Shown one piece after another: positions 52,993-62,086 of a stretch of DNA of 64,000 bases. The stretch's first letter is position 1. Each line of letters starts with the position of its first letter. The notes beneath the pieces are model-generated. The model searched no databases and was not told the origin of the DNA. It was given only the letters and a program-made list of their open reading frames with translations. The DNA is from Kineosporia mesophila (GTDB lineage: Bacteria; Actinomycetota; Actinomycetes; Actinomycetales; Kineosporiaceae): positions 1-64,000 of the forward strand of contig NZ_JAJOMA010000021.1 of the NCBI RefSeq assembly GCF_021129235.1, read 5' to 3'. Made by a program: the position numbers and the translations under genes.

Positions 52993-53397
52993 GTGAGCAC
53001 CATGAGCTCGATGACCATCGTGCCGGTCGCGAACCAGCACCTCACGGCCAGTAGCTATGCCCCCGTACTGCAGCACAACAGCCGCACGGATCTGCGTGCC
53101 CTGGTGAAGTCCGACGGCACGGCGGACACGGCCCGCCAGCTGGCCGGCGCGGTGCAGACCCGGGTCGGTGTCGAGGCGGCGACCTCGGTACTGGCCACGA
53201 GCACGGAGAACCGCACGCGGCAGTACGAGGAGCGCTCGGCCACGAGCAATGTCACGGCCCGGCGGAGCACCAGCAGTGCGGGCGCGGGCAGCACCGGCGG
53301 GGCGGCCGGCACGCTGGAACCCGACACCGGCGCCGCCCCGGAGCAGGCCCGTCCGGACCTGCCCCAGCTCGGCGCCGTGATCGACCTCTACCTCTGA
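52993..53397 (+). CDS. Hypothetical Ala/Ser/Thr-rich protein
   Basis: 134 aa from GTG at 52993 with GGAG 5 nt upstream (an ATG at 53002 is also in frame). The N-terminal 80 residues look folded and helical (TDLRALVKSDGTADTARQLAGAV). The C-terminal 45 are low-complexity Ser/Gly/Ala with an acidic Pro end and LPQLGAVIDLYL at the terminus. No TM, signal or known domain. It converges on the ECF sigma gene with a 16-bp gap. The regular C-terminal ending may be a docking peptide, but this is a guess. Confidence 0.6.
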   Translation: MSTMSSMTIVPVANQHLTASSYAPVLQHNSRTDLRALVKSDGTADTARQLAGAVQTRVGVEAATSVLATSTENRTRQYEERSATSNVTARRSTSSAGAGSTGGAAGTLEPDTGAAPEQARPDLPQLGAVIDLYL

Positions 53398-53413
53398 ACC
53401 CGACGGCGTCGGC

Positions 53414-54004
53414 TCAGCGCACGAGTCGGCGCCGCACCTCCTGTCGCGCCTGGTTCAGGCGCGACTTCACTGTTCCCAGCGGCAGGTCGAGACGCCGGGC
53501 GATCTCCTCGTACTCCAGATCGGCCAGGTCGCGGTAGACGAAGGGCAGCACCAGCTGGGGGTGCGAGCTCTCCAGCGACTCCAGAGCCTCCAGCAGGTCG
53601 ATGCGCGACCCGGCGATCACGCTCGTGCGCCGGGGGTCGGGGCGCACCTGCTCCTCCACGGTGAGGGGCTGCTCGCCCGCCCTGCGCTTCAGGTCGCGGT
53701 AGGTCTGCCGGGCGGCGTTCGACACGACCACGTAGAGCCACGTGCGGAACGAACTGCGGCCCTCGAAGCTGCTGATGCGGCGCGCCACCTGGAGCAGCGC
53801 GTCCTGCGCGGCCTCTTCGGCGTCTTCCCGATGGGGCAGCATCTTGCCGGTCCGGCGTAGTACTTCTGGCTGAATGGCGGCGAGGAGATCGTTGAGAGCT
53901 GCGTCATCGCCGGCCGCGGCAGCCCTCGCCAAGATATCGATCCGGTCACTACCGGGTCGAGAGGCGCCCTGAGGGGCAGCGAACTCTTCGGGTACGTCGG
54001 TCAT
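53414..54004 (-). CDS. ECF-type RNA polymerase sigma factor
   Basis: 196 aa from ATG at 54004. Region 2 is seen in HREDAEEAAQDALLQVARRISSFEGRSSFRTWLYVVVSNAARQ and region 4 in LVLPFVYRDLADLEYEEIARRLDLPLGTVKSRLNQARQEV. It would direct RNA polymerase to a dedicated promoter set. No anti-sigma gene with a zinc-binding HxxxCxxC motif is adjacent. The divergent neighbour is a transmembrane Ser/Thr kinase starting only 17 bp away, so phosphorylation may replace an anti-sigma factor, as in some STPK-linked ECF groups. Confidence 0.9.
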   Translation of the reverse strand: MTDVPEEFAAPQGASRPGSDRIDILARAAAAGDDAALNDLLAAIQPEVLRRTGKMLPHREDAEEAAQDALLQVARRISSFEGRSSFRTWLYVVVSNAARQTYRDLKRRAGEQPLTVEEQVRPDPRRTSVIAGSRIDLLEALESLESSHPQLVLPFVYRDLADLEYEEIARRLDLPLGTVKSRLNQARQEVRRRLVR

Positions 54005-54021
54005 AGCGGCATGATGCTGCC

Positions 54022-55881
54022 ATGCCTCTGCCCGAGCTGATCGGCCGATACCGGCCCGTCCGTCGCCTCGGTGCCGGTGGTTTCGCTGTGGTGTGGCTCG
54101 CCCACGACGAGTCACTGGACGCCGAGGTCGCTGTCAAGGTCATGGCCGACAACTGGGCCGACCGCCTTGACCTGCGCGAACGCTTCCTGCGCGAGGCCCG
54201 CATGCTGCGCCAGGCGGCGTCCCAGCGGATCGTGCAGGTCTTCGACATCGGTGAGCTGGCCGACGACCGGCCCTACCTGGTGATGGAGTACGCCGATCGC
54301 GGAACTCTCGCCGATCGGGTCAAGGCCGACGGCGCCTATCCCCTGGCCGAGGCACTACGTGTCACCGCCGAGGTGGCCCGGGGGGTGGCCGAGCTGCATT
54401 CCGCCGGGGTGGTGCACCGCGACCTGAAGCCCTCGAACGTGCTGATCACGTCGGTGCGCGGCGGCGGTGAGCGGCTGCTGGTGGCCGACCTGGGAGTGGC
54501 CAAGAGCCTGGCCCACGGCTCGGGCGTGACGATGTCGGTCGGCTCGGCCGGGTACATGGCGCCCGAGCAGATGGAACCGCAGATCGGCGTCGACCCGCGC
54601 GCCGACGTGTACAGCCTGGGTGCGTTCGCCTACCACCTGATGACGGCCGAGAAGCCCCCGATCTCGCTGGTCCTGCGCGAGAAGCTGCCGTCCGACCTGC
54701 CCCCCGCGGTGCGCGAGACGCTGCTGCTCACGCTGCTGAGCGACCGGGAGAACCGCTGGCCCGATGCCGCCAGCCTGGCCGCGCGGTTCGACGAGCTGGC
54801 CTCCCACATCGATGATGACGTCACCGTGGCCGCGATCCCGACGCGTGGTCACGGCGGTTCGGGCTTCACCCCGACGCCGGGCTCGTTCACGCCCGGAGGC
54901 ACGGGCGGTTCCGCCTTTCCACAGCCGGTCAGCCCGACGCCGGGCTGGAACTATCAGGGCACGCCGGACCCGCAGTCAGCCCGGACCGGGACGGGATGGC
55001 AGAACTACCAGGGCAGCCCCACCGGCCCGGGCCAGTTCACCCAGCAACCTCCGTCCGGACGGCAGCCGGCCCCTCAGGACAGTTACCGGGGCAGCTACGC
55101 GAACGCTCCCTCGAACACCCCGCACCGGACGCCGGACTCCCAGGGGTGGAGTCAGAGCGGCTACGCGCAGACCCCTCAGGGGGCCGGGCAGCAGTACAAC
55201 CAACCCCAGCAGACTCCCAGCCCTCTCCAGGGGTTCCAGCCGGCTCAGGCGGCGACGCAGAGGCCCTCCACGACCCCGGCCCGGCCGCTGGGCCGGGGGC
55301 ACGGGCGCTGGATCGCGACGATGACGGCCGTGGTGGTCCTGGCCGCGGCCACCGGTATCGGGGCGGTACTGCTCTGGCAGTGGCGGGCCGGCCGCGACCT
55401 GACGGTCACCGACGCCAGCGGTTCGATCACTCTCACCGCGCCCCCCGTCTTCGGCTCCGAGCTGGTGAAGTCCGGCTGGAACCCGACCACGATCGGGCTC
55501 ACCGCCACGAAGGCCGACGGCCTGCTGCTCTCGGACCGGGTCGAGGACTGGTCCGACCTCACGCAGAACATCAACGGTGTGTTCGTCGGGCTGAGTGACT
55601 CCAAGAACCTGCCGAAGAAGGTCAAGGCCATCACCCACGACAAGTGCACCGACGGCAAGGCGAAGCCGTTCGAGGTCAGCAGCGGGTGGACGGGTGAGAT
55701 CCATACCTGGACCGACTGCGAGACCGGCACCGGCCAGGTGCAGGAGGCGTACCTGGAGCCCCAGGAGGGCAGCAGCACCTACGTCTACATGCAGATCCGC
55801 CGCACCGGCGACAACGATCACTCCCCCGAGCAACTGATCGACCAGCTGGTGGTCTCGGAGGGGTCCGCGACCCGGAACTGA
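54022..55881 (+). CDS. Transmembrane Ser/Thr protein kinase, divergent to the ECF sigma factor
   Basis: 619 aa. Kinase domain 8-262 with GAGGFAVVW, Lys in EVAVKVM, HRDLKPSN, a DLG in place of DFG (ADLGVAKS) and APEQ. A Pro/Gln/Gly-rich linker of about 165 residues is followed by one TM helix (about 431-452) and an extracytoplasmic domain of about 165 residues with paired cysteines (DKCTDGK...TDCETG). It lacks PASTA repeats. Its closeness to the sigma factor gene suggests the kinase controls that sigma factor. The start is fixed by the kinase N-lobe. Confidence 0.9.
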   Translation: MPLPELIGRYRPVRRLGAGGFAVVWLAHDESLDAEVAVKVMADNWADRLDLRERFLREARMLRQAASQRIVQVFDIGELADDRPYLVMEYADRGTLADRVKADGAYPLAEALRVTAEVARGVAELHSAGVVHRDLKPSNVLITSVRGGGERLLVADLGVAKSLAHGSGVTMSVGSAGYMAPEQMEPQIGVDPRADVYSLGAFAYHLMTAEKPPISLVLREKLPSDLPPAVRETLLLTLLSDRENRWPDAASLAARFDELASHIDDDVTVAAIPTRGHGGSGFTPTPGSFTPGGTGGSAFPQPVSPTPGWNYQGTPDPQSARTGTGWQNYQGSPTGPGQFTQQPPSGRQPAPQDSYRGSYANAPSNTPHRTPDSQGWSQSGYAQTPQGAGQQYNQPQQTPSPLQGFQPAQAATQRPSTTPARPLGRGHGRWIATMTAVVVLAAATGIGAVLLWQWRAGRDLTVTDASGSITLTAPPVFGSELVKSGWNPTTIGLTATKADGLLLSDRVEDWSDLTQNINGVFVGLSDSKNLPKKVKAITHDKCTDGKAKPFEVSSGWTGEIHTWTDCETGTGQVQEAYLEPQEGSSTYVYMQIRRTGDNDHSPEQLIDQLVVSEGSATRN

Positions 55882-55976
55882 GCTCGGCGGAAAAACACCC
55901 CGAACTTTTCCGGTGTCCGCCGCATCCAAGGTTTCAGCGCCCGCCCTGGGGCGCTCGTCATCCGGAAGGAGCGACC

Positions 55977-56816
55977 ATGATCTCCACCCGCGCCGCCTAC
56001 ACCGGTCGCCGCCGGGCTCTCTCGGCGATGGCCCTGCTTCCTGCGGGCCTGCTCACCCTCGCTGCCTGTAGCTCGCCCTCGGCCACCCCGGTGGCCGACG
56101 CCACCGCCGGCCCGGCCGGTGTCAGCACCGCCAAGGCGTCGAGCAGCGCCACCGACGACGCGAGTTCGACGTCGTCCTCAAGCACCACAACAGAGGACGA
56201 CGCCGAGCCGACCGCGGACCGCAAGGGTTGCGCAGCGGGCGGTTCCGACATCCCGGCCGGCGCCGGAACGGCCCCGGCGGGTGACCTGGACGGTGACGGC
56301 CAGGCCGACCAGGTCTGGCTGGCCGACGACGGCGACACCCGGCTGCTCGGTGTGAAGACGGCCTCGGGCGCGATTTTCGACACCACGTTCACCAACGGTG
56401 GCCCGGGCGCCGGCTCGGCGGTGGCCAACCGGCTGAGTGACGGCTCGGCGATCATCCTGCTCAGCACCAACCGCAGCGCCGCGCTCTACGCGGTGGTCGA
56501 CTGCAAGATCGTGAAGACCCAGAACAAGAACGCCCAGCAGTACACCTTCGACCTCGGTTTCACGGGTTACGGCAACGGGGTCGCCTGCCCGGCCGTCGAC
56601 GGGAAGCTCTACCTGGCCGGCTACCAGGCCGACAAGTCCGGTGGCAAGGCCTACACGATCACTCGCACCCGCATCGATCTCAGCGAGGGCGGCGCCCGGG
56701 CCGACAACGGCACGAAGACCGACCTGGGCGACTTCGCCGAGGGCTCCGCCACCTACCGCATCGCCCACAGCGTGGGCTGCGGTGACGTCGGTACCGCCAA
56801 GGAACCGCAGAGCTGA
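55977..56816 (+). CDS. Secreted lipoprotein with Ser/Thr-rich linker and DxDGDG motif
   Basis: 279 aa, ATG with GGAAGGAG upstream. Signal peptide and lipobox LTLAACSS indicate a lipidated surface protein. A Ser/Thr/Asp-rich tether (about 45-80) leads to a domain with DLDGDGQADQVWL, a calcium-binding loop of the type found in FG-GAP/VCBS-like beta-propeller repeats, and four cysteines. It lies 95 bp after the kinase gene and 26 bp before a convergent kinase gene. It may be a ligand or partner of the kinase ectodomain; this is contextual inference. Confidence 0.75.
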   Translation: MISTRAAYTGRRRALSAMALLPAGLLTLAACSSPSATPVADATAGPAGVSTAKASSSATDDASSTSSSSTTTEDDAEPTADRKGCAAGGSDIPAGAGTAPAGDLDGDGQADQVWLADDGDTRLLGVKTASGAIFDTTFTNGGPGAGSAVANRLSDGSAIILLSTNRSAALYAVVDCKIVKTQNKNAQQYTFDLGFTGYGNGVACPAVDGKLYLAGYQADKSGGKAYTITRTRIDLSEGGARADNGTKTDLGDFAEGSATYRIAHSVGCGDVGTAKEPQS

Positions 56817-56842
56817 CAGTTCCTCCGGCGCGGGTGGGTCTT

Positions 56843-59329
56843 TCAGTCCACCCGCGTCAGGGTGCCCGACGCCGTGTTGCCGACCGCGGTCTTGTCGGTC
56901 CAGGTGTAGCTGATCGTGTCGTCGCTGGTCCCGATCAGGATCACCTCGGCCTTGCGGGCGCAGGCGTTGTTCGGGTCGTCCGCGGCCTTCACCGGCGCGT
57001 CGAGCTCGGCCGTGTTGAAACCCGAGTTCTCCACGGTCAGATTCGCGAGACAGCCCAGCTCGGGCATGTTCATCGTGCCCGCCCGCTTCCTACCGCCGGT
57101 CAGCTCCATGCGCACGGTGAAGTTCGAGACCTTGCCCAGCGGCTGCGAGACTGTACCCTCCCAGGTGCCGCCCAGACCGTAGGGCAGCGTGCCGGAGGCC
57201 GCGACCTTGTTCGTACCACCGTTGTAGTCGTCGGCCGAAGACGCCCCCTTGGACTCCGAACCATCTGTGGCACAGTCAGAATCGGCCCCGACGTTGATGC
57301 GCCCACCACATCCGGCCGGATCCGGCGCACCCTTCGAACCGCTGCCGGAGCTGCTGCTCGACGAATCGTCCTGACTCACGTCGTTGTCGAGCGCCCGGTC
57401 CCGGACCACGATGGACACGGCCACGATCAGCACGGCCGCCGCCGTGGCCAGGACGACCGAACGGCCCCGGTTCGGCGTCTTCTGACGCGGCGCCGGGACA
57501 CCGGAGTTACCGGCCCCCCAAACCTGGGGCTGGGGCTGAGACCCGTTCCAGCCGGGCCCGTTCGAGGGCTGGGGCCCGTTCGAGGGCTGGGGCCCGGCCG
57601 CGCCACCGGCCCGCCGAGCCGGACCGGGAGCCGAGGCCGACGGCCCCCCGTACGTGGGCAGCACGCCGTAGTCCGGCGACGGGGTGCCGAAGTTCGGCGG
57701 CGGGCTGCCGTGATTCGACGGCGGGGCGCCGTGATTCGAAGGCTGGCTGCCGTAGTTCGAGGGCGGGCTGCCGTGGTTCGAGGACGAGGCGCCGTGATTC
57801 GAAGGCTGGCTGCCGTAGTTCGAGGACGAGGCGCCGTGATTCGAAGGCTGGCTGCCGTAGTTCGAGGGCTGGCTACCGTGATTCGAGGGCGAGGTGCCGT
57901 AGTTCGAGGGCGGGCTGCCGTGGTTCGAGGACGAGGCAGCTCGGTTCGAAGGCGAGGCAGCCCGGTTCGAAGGGGCGCCATAGGCCGGAGGAACACCCTG
58001 ACCCGAGGACGAAGCACCCTGGTTCGACGACGAAGCACTCTGCGGAGTCTGGCCCTGCTGAACCTGCCCCTGCTGAACCTGGCCCTGCTGAACCTGCCCC
58101 CGCGGTCCCGGCGCGCCCTGGGAGGGCTGCACATACATGGCCCGGCTGTGCTGGGGCTGGCCGTACTGGGGCTGCTCGGGTGCGTTCGGCGCGTACGTGC
58201 CCCACGGCGGCAGGTGTCCAACAGCCGGATCGGAGTCCGAACCGGAGCCCGGTACCGCTGCCGCGGCCGCGCCGGCGGCGGACGCTGCGGTGGACCGGCC
58301 CTTCCCCGCCGGGCCACCCGGGCCGGTGACCGGGGCGGCTGGGAGGCCGGGTGCGTCCATCATTGATGCGTCTACCCGGGTCTCGCCCATCGCCGCCGGC
58401 TGGTGCACCGCCGTGAGGTGGGCGTCGGGGTGGGCCGAGGTGTAGCCCACGGTTGGGCCGGTGGAACTGGCCTCGACCAGCTGCGTGGCCTCGGCCAGCA
58501 CGATCGTCGCGTTCGGGGTGTCGAGCTCGGAGGGCCGCCCCAGCAACATGTACAGCGTCTGCTGGGCGGTCGGCCGACGGGCCGGATCCTTGCTGAAGCA
58601 GTGCCGCAGAACGGTGAGCAGTTCCGGCGGTATGCCGGTGAGATCCGGCTCCTCGTTAGCGATCTTGTTGATCGCGGCCATGATGTGGTTGGCCTCGAAC
58701 GGGGCCCGGCCGGTGGCGGCGAAGGCCATCACCGAACCCCAGGCGAACATGTCGGTGGCGGGGCCCACCTTCTCGGCGCGCAGCTGCTCCGGCGACATGT
58801 AGGCCGGGGTGCCGAAGAGCTTGCTGACCTTGGTGGTGTCTTGCGCGAGGTCGCGGGCGATGCCGAAGTCGATGACCCGCGGACCCTCCGGCGACATCAT
58901 CACGTTGGCCGGTTTGAGGTCACGGTGCACCACACCGACCTGGTGGATGGCGGCGAGCGCGGTGGACGTGCCGATGGCCAGACGCTGCAGACGGGTGCCG
59001 GTCAGGGGCCCGCGCTCGGCGACGTACTGCTGGAGGGACGGCCCGTCGATGAACTCGCTGATGACGTACGGCGACGGGCCGTCGGTCTCGAAGCCGATGA
59101 TCTGCGCCGTGCAGAACGGGGCCACCCGGCGGGCGGCAGCGACCTCCCGGGCGAAGAGCGCGCGGGAGTGGTCGTCCTCGACCCGCAGCAGCTTGACCGC
59201 GACCCGCTCGTCGTCGGGGGAAACACCGAGGTAGACAACGCCCTGACCACCGGCCCCGATGCGGCCGGTGAGCCGGTATCCGGCCACCTGCGCAGGGTCT
59301 CCGGCACGTAAGGGGGCGATGTCAGGCAC
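56843..59329 (-). CDS. Transmembrane Ser/Thr protein kinase with long repeat linker
   Basis: 828 aa. Kinase domain about 16-270 with GAGGQGVVYLG, AVKLLR, HRDLKPAN, IDFGIAR, GTPAYMSPEQ. A linker of about 340 residues includes QQGQV pentapeptides and about fifteen 7-residue SNHGSPP/SNYGSQP units. One TM helix lies about 625-645. The ectodomain (about 700-828) starts GTWEGTVSQPLGKV and ends DTISYTWTDKTAVGN. The same domain plan, kinase and ectodomain occur in the next gene, so the two are paralogues. The ligand is unknown. Confidence 0.9.
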   Translation of the reverse strand: MPDIAPLRAGDPAQVAGYRLTGRIGAGGQGVVYLGVSPDDERVAVKLLRVEDDHSRALFAREVAAARRVAPFCTAQIIGFETDGPSPYVISEFIDGPSLQQYVAERGPLTGTRLQRLAIGTSTALAAIHQVGVVHRDLKPANVMMSPEGPRVIDFGIARDLAQDTTKVSKLFGTPAYMSPEQLRAEKVGPATDMFAWGSVMAFAATGRAPFEANHIMAAINKIANEEPDLTGIPPELLTVLRHCFSKDPARRPTAQQTLYMLLGRPSELDTPNATIVLAEATQLVEASSTGPTVGYTSAHPDAHLTAVHQPAAMGETRVDASMMDAPGLPAAPVTGPGGPAGKGRSTAASAAGAAAAAVPGSGSDSDPAVGHLPPWGTYAPNAPEQPQYGQPQHSRAMYVQPSQGAPGPRGQVQQGQVQQGQVQQGQTPQSASSSNQGASSSGQGVPPAYGAPSNRAASPSNRAASSSNHGSPPSNYGTSPSNHGSQPSNYGSQPSNHGASSSNYGSQPSNHGASSSNHGSPPSNYGSQPSNHGAPPSNHGSPPPNFGTPSPDYGVLPTYGGPSASAPGPARRAGGAAGPQPSNGPQPSNGPGWNGSQPQPQVWGAGNSGVPAPRQKTPNRGRSVVLATAAAVLIVAVSIVVRDRALDNDVSQDDSSSSSSGSGSKGAPDPAGCGGRINVGADSDCATDGSESKGASSADDYNGGTNKVAASGTLPYGLGGTWEGTVSQPLGKVSNFTVRMELTGGRKRAGTMNMPELGCLANLTVENSGFNTAELDAPVKAADDPNNACARKAEVILIGTSDDTISYTWTDKTAVGNTASGTLTRVD
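57665..57970. repeat. 21-bp tandem repeat array in the kinase linker
   Basis: About fifteen imperfect 21-bp units encode SN(H/Y)G(S/A)xx heptapeptides on the minus strand; two outer units read SNRAAS(P/S). Several neighbouring units are nearly identical at DNA level, implying recent duplication or homogenisation by slippage. Confidence 0.8.
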
Positions 59330-59424
59330 CGTTGCAGTCTGCCATCCGAAGCGCGTGATTCAGTAGTACTCAGGGTGAACGACCACGCCTGTACCGTTTT
59401 CCGTCACCCTGCGCCAATAGGATG

Positions 59425-61107
59425 TCACTGTGGGCTGAGTGTTCCGTTGGCGTTGTTGCCGTCCGCCTCGCTGTCCGTCCAGTCGAACACCAGCTCGTTG
59501 TCGCTCGTGTGCTGCAACCTCACCGAACTGCGGTCGGAGCACTGGTCCCACAGATCGTTCTCCAGCAGCGTCGCCATCTGCATCGAGTCGCCGTTACCGG
59601 AGAGATAGGTGAGCACACCGTCGCAGCCGAGATCACGACTGGTCATCCGGCCGGTGGCCCCGTCGGCGTCCAGCGTGATGGTCACGTCCCACTCGGTCAC
59701 CTTGCCCAGGGGCTGCATGACCGTGCCGGTCCAGACACCGTCGGCCCAGGCGGGCAGCGTGAAGGCCGCATCATCGGTGGACGACGGCCCGGCACCGTCC
59801 GTCGGCTGCCCGTCGGTCGTGGGCCCCGGAGCCGGGGTGCCTGTCTGCCCGGTGGGCGTCGACGCATCGTGGTCCAGGAGCGTGCGCACCACGATCGCGC
59901 CGCCGGCCACCAGGGCGATCGCGAGCACCAGCACGGCCAGCACCGCCCCGACAGAAGATCCGAAGCCGTTCTTCCGCAGCGGCAGGGCCGACAGCGGGGA
60001 GCCGTCGGGCAGCGTGACGGGGGTGCCGTAGCGCGGGATCTCGACACCCACGGCGGTGGGCAGGGTGTCCGGCCCGGCGACCGAGGCGACCGGGGCCACG
60101 GGCTTCTCCGCGACCTGGGCCGGCGCGACCTGGACCTGCGCAGCCTGGGCCTGGTCGAACTTGGCCTGCTTCAGCTTCGCCTGCTGGGTCACCGGGGTGG
60201 GCACGGTCTCGTCCGCCGGATGGGTCTTGCCCGCGGTGCTCGCCTGCGCGAAACGGCTGCCTTCGGCCAGCACGGCGGTCGGATTGGGGATGTCCTGGTC
60301 GGGTGTCGGTCGCCCGAGCAGCATCGCGAGGGCCTGCTGAGCGGTCGGGCGCTGCTTCGCGTCCTTGGCCAGACACTTGAGGAGCACGTCGACGAGGGCG
60401 TCCGGCACCCCGTCGAGAATCGGCTCCATCGTGGTGATGCGGTGGACCACGGCCATCATGTGCCCGGCGTCGAACGGGGCCCGGCCGGTGGCGGCGAACG
60501 CGACCACCGACGCCCAGGCGAACATGTCGGTCTGCGGGCTCACCCGCTCGTTGCGGATCTGCTCCGGCGCCATGTAGGCCGGGGTCCCGAAAATCCGGCT
60601 GGTGACCGTGGTCTCGCTGGACATGTCGCGGGCGATACCGAAGTCGATCACCCGCGGGCCGTCCGGCGAGACCATCACGTTGGCCGGCTTGAAGTCGCGG
60701 TGCACGACACCCGCCTGGTGAATGGCGGCGAGTGCGGTGACGGTGCCGATCGCCAGTCGCTCGAGGCGGGTGCCGGTCATCGGGCCGGAGTCGCGCACCA
60801 GACGCTGCAACGACGGGCCTTCAATGAACTCGCTTACCACGTGTGGCTTTTCGCCGTCCAGGTCGAACGAGATCACCCGCGCGGTGCAGAACGGGGCGAC
60901 CCGCCGGGCGGCGGCGACCTCCTTGGCGAACTGCCGTCGCGCCTGCTTGTCCTCCACCTGGCGCAGCTGCTTGATGGCGACCTTCTGGCCGTCGGCGCCG
61001 AGTGCGAGGAAGACGACTCCCTGACCACCCTGACCGAGGCGGCGAACAATGCGGTAGCCCGCGACCTGCTCGGGGTCGCCGGTGCGAAGCTCGGTCGCGT
61101 CAGGCAT
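59425..61107 (-). CDS. Transmembrane Ser/Thr protein kinase (paralogue of the 828-aa kinase)
   Basis: 560 aa from ATG at 61107, chosen by alignment with the paralogue start (MPDxxxLRxGDPxQVAGYR); an ATG at 61116 is possible. Kinase domain about 17-275 with GQGGQGVVFLA, AIKQLR, HRDFKPAN (Phe where Leu is usual), IDFGIAR and GTPAYMAPEQ. A Gln/Ala linker (KQAKFDQAQAAQVQV), one TM helix (about 388-412), a Pro/Thr tether and the ectodomain GVWTGTVMQPLGKVTEWDV ... NELVFDWTDSEADGNN. Tandem, same strand as its paralogue with a 95-bp gap. Confidence 0.9.
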   Translation of the reverse strand: MPDATELRTGDPEQVAGYRIVRRLGQGGQGVVFLALGADGQKVAIKQLRQVEDKQARRQFAKEVAAARRVAPFCTARVISFDLDGEKPHVVSEFIEGPSLQRLVRDSGPMTGTRLERLAIGTVTALAAIHQAGVVHRDFKPANVMVSPDGPRVIDFGIARDMSSETTVTSRIFGTPAYMAPEQIRNERVSPQTDMFAWASVVAFAATGRAPFDAGHMMAVVHRITTMEPILDGVPDALVDVLLKCLAKDAKQRPTAQQALAMLLGRPTPDQDIPNPTAVLAEGSRFAQASTAGKTHPADETVPTPVTQQAKLKQAKFDQAQAAQVQVAPAQVAEKPVAPVASVAGPDTLPTAVGVEIPRYGTPVTLPDGSPLSALPLRKNGFGSSVGAVLAVLVLAIALVAGGAIVVRTLLDHDASTPTGQTGTPAPGPTTDGQPTDGAGPSSTDDAAFTLPAWADGVWTGTVMQPLGKVTEWDVTITLDADGATGRMTSRDLGCDGVLTYLSGNGDSMQMATLLENDLWDQCSDRSSVRLQHTSDNELVFDWTDSEADGNNANGTLSPQ

Positions 61108-61318
61108 GACCGCCATAGTGCCAGTCCGCGCTGGGTAACCCCCAGAAACCGCCACATTGTGACCTGTGGATCACGACCGGTCACTACGGGACGTGACCGA
61201 AAGGTTCAGGGAGAACCCTGATGCTGTCGAGCGATTACGCATGGTTCACTGGCCGTGGGCCGAGCAGGCGGGCAATGGTGGACGTCGGCCCGCTTCGGTT
61301 CGAGGGGGCGGTGGCGGC

Positions 61319-62086
61319 ATGGTCCGCGCGTGGCAAGGCGTTCGGGAACTCGTTCTGCTGGGCGCACTCTGGGGGCTCTACTCGCTGTCCCGGCTGCTGG
61401 CGTCGGCCGATCTGCACCCAGCCCTGAAGCGTTCGAGGTCGCTGCTGTCGTTCGAGAGGTTCACCGGGCTCGACCTCGAGCTGGGGCTCAACCGGTTCGC
61501 CGCGCATCACGAATGGCTCGGTGTCAGCGCGAGTTTCTACTACGCCGCCGCGCACTACGTGGTCACCGCGGCCGTGCTGGTGGCGCTCTGGTTCAGCGGC
61601 CCGCGGCCCTACCGGCCGGCCCGCAACGCATTGGTGCTGGCCACGGTGATCGCGCTGGCGGTCTACCTCACCCTGCCCACCGCACCGCCCCGGTTCCTGC
61701 CGGGCTACACCGATGTGGTGGCCACCAGCTCACATCTGGGCTGGTGGAGCCACGGTGACTCGCTGCCCGCCTCGATGGGACGGCTGACCAACGAGCTCGC
61801 GGCCATGCCCTCGATGCACGCCGGCTGGGCGCTGTGGGTGGCGCTGGCCGTCCGGCTGATCACCGCGAACCGGCCGCTGAGGGCGCTGGGCTGGGGTCAT
61901 GCCGTCCTGACCGCCCTGGTCGTCGTCGGCACCGCCAACCACTGGACGCTCGACGTGCTGGCGGGGTGGCTGGTGGTCGCCGTGGCCTGGGCGGTGACGG
62001 CCAGGGCGGGGACGGCCAGGGTCGAGGCGGGCCGCCACCCCACCGGGCTCGTCAGTCCCGCTGAGGCTGGTACCCGGCAGCCGTGA
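61319..62086 (+). CDS. PAP2-superfamily membrane phosphatase / inositolphosphotransferase-like
   Basis: 255 aa from ATG at 61319, chosen because homologues start just before the first TM helix; the frame opens as far back as 61166. Six TM helices. The PAP2 signature is split as MPSMHAGWALW (motif 2) and ANHWTLDVLAGW (motif 3 with the catalytic His), with PTAPPRFLPG ahead. Members hydrolyse lipid pyrophosphates or transfer phosphoinositol. It overlaps the convergent ilvA gene by 35 bp at its 3' end. Confidence 0.82.
   Translation: MVRAWQGVRELVLLGALWGLYSLSRLLASADLHPALKRSRSLLSFERFTGLDLELGLNRFAAHHEWLGVSASFYYAAAHYVVTAAVLVALWFSGPRPYRPARNALVLATVIALAVYLTLPTAPPRFLPGYTDVVATSSHLGWWSHGDSLPASMGRLTNELAAMPSMHAGWALWVALAVRLITANRPLRALGWGHAVLTALVVVGTANHWTLDVLAGWLVVAVAWAVTARAGTARVEAGRHPTGLVSPAEAGTRQP

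Noticed and set aside
57665-57970. CRISPR-like array
   Set aside because: The 21-bp units are contiguous, without unique spacers, and encode in-frame heptapeptides of a kinase linker.
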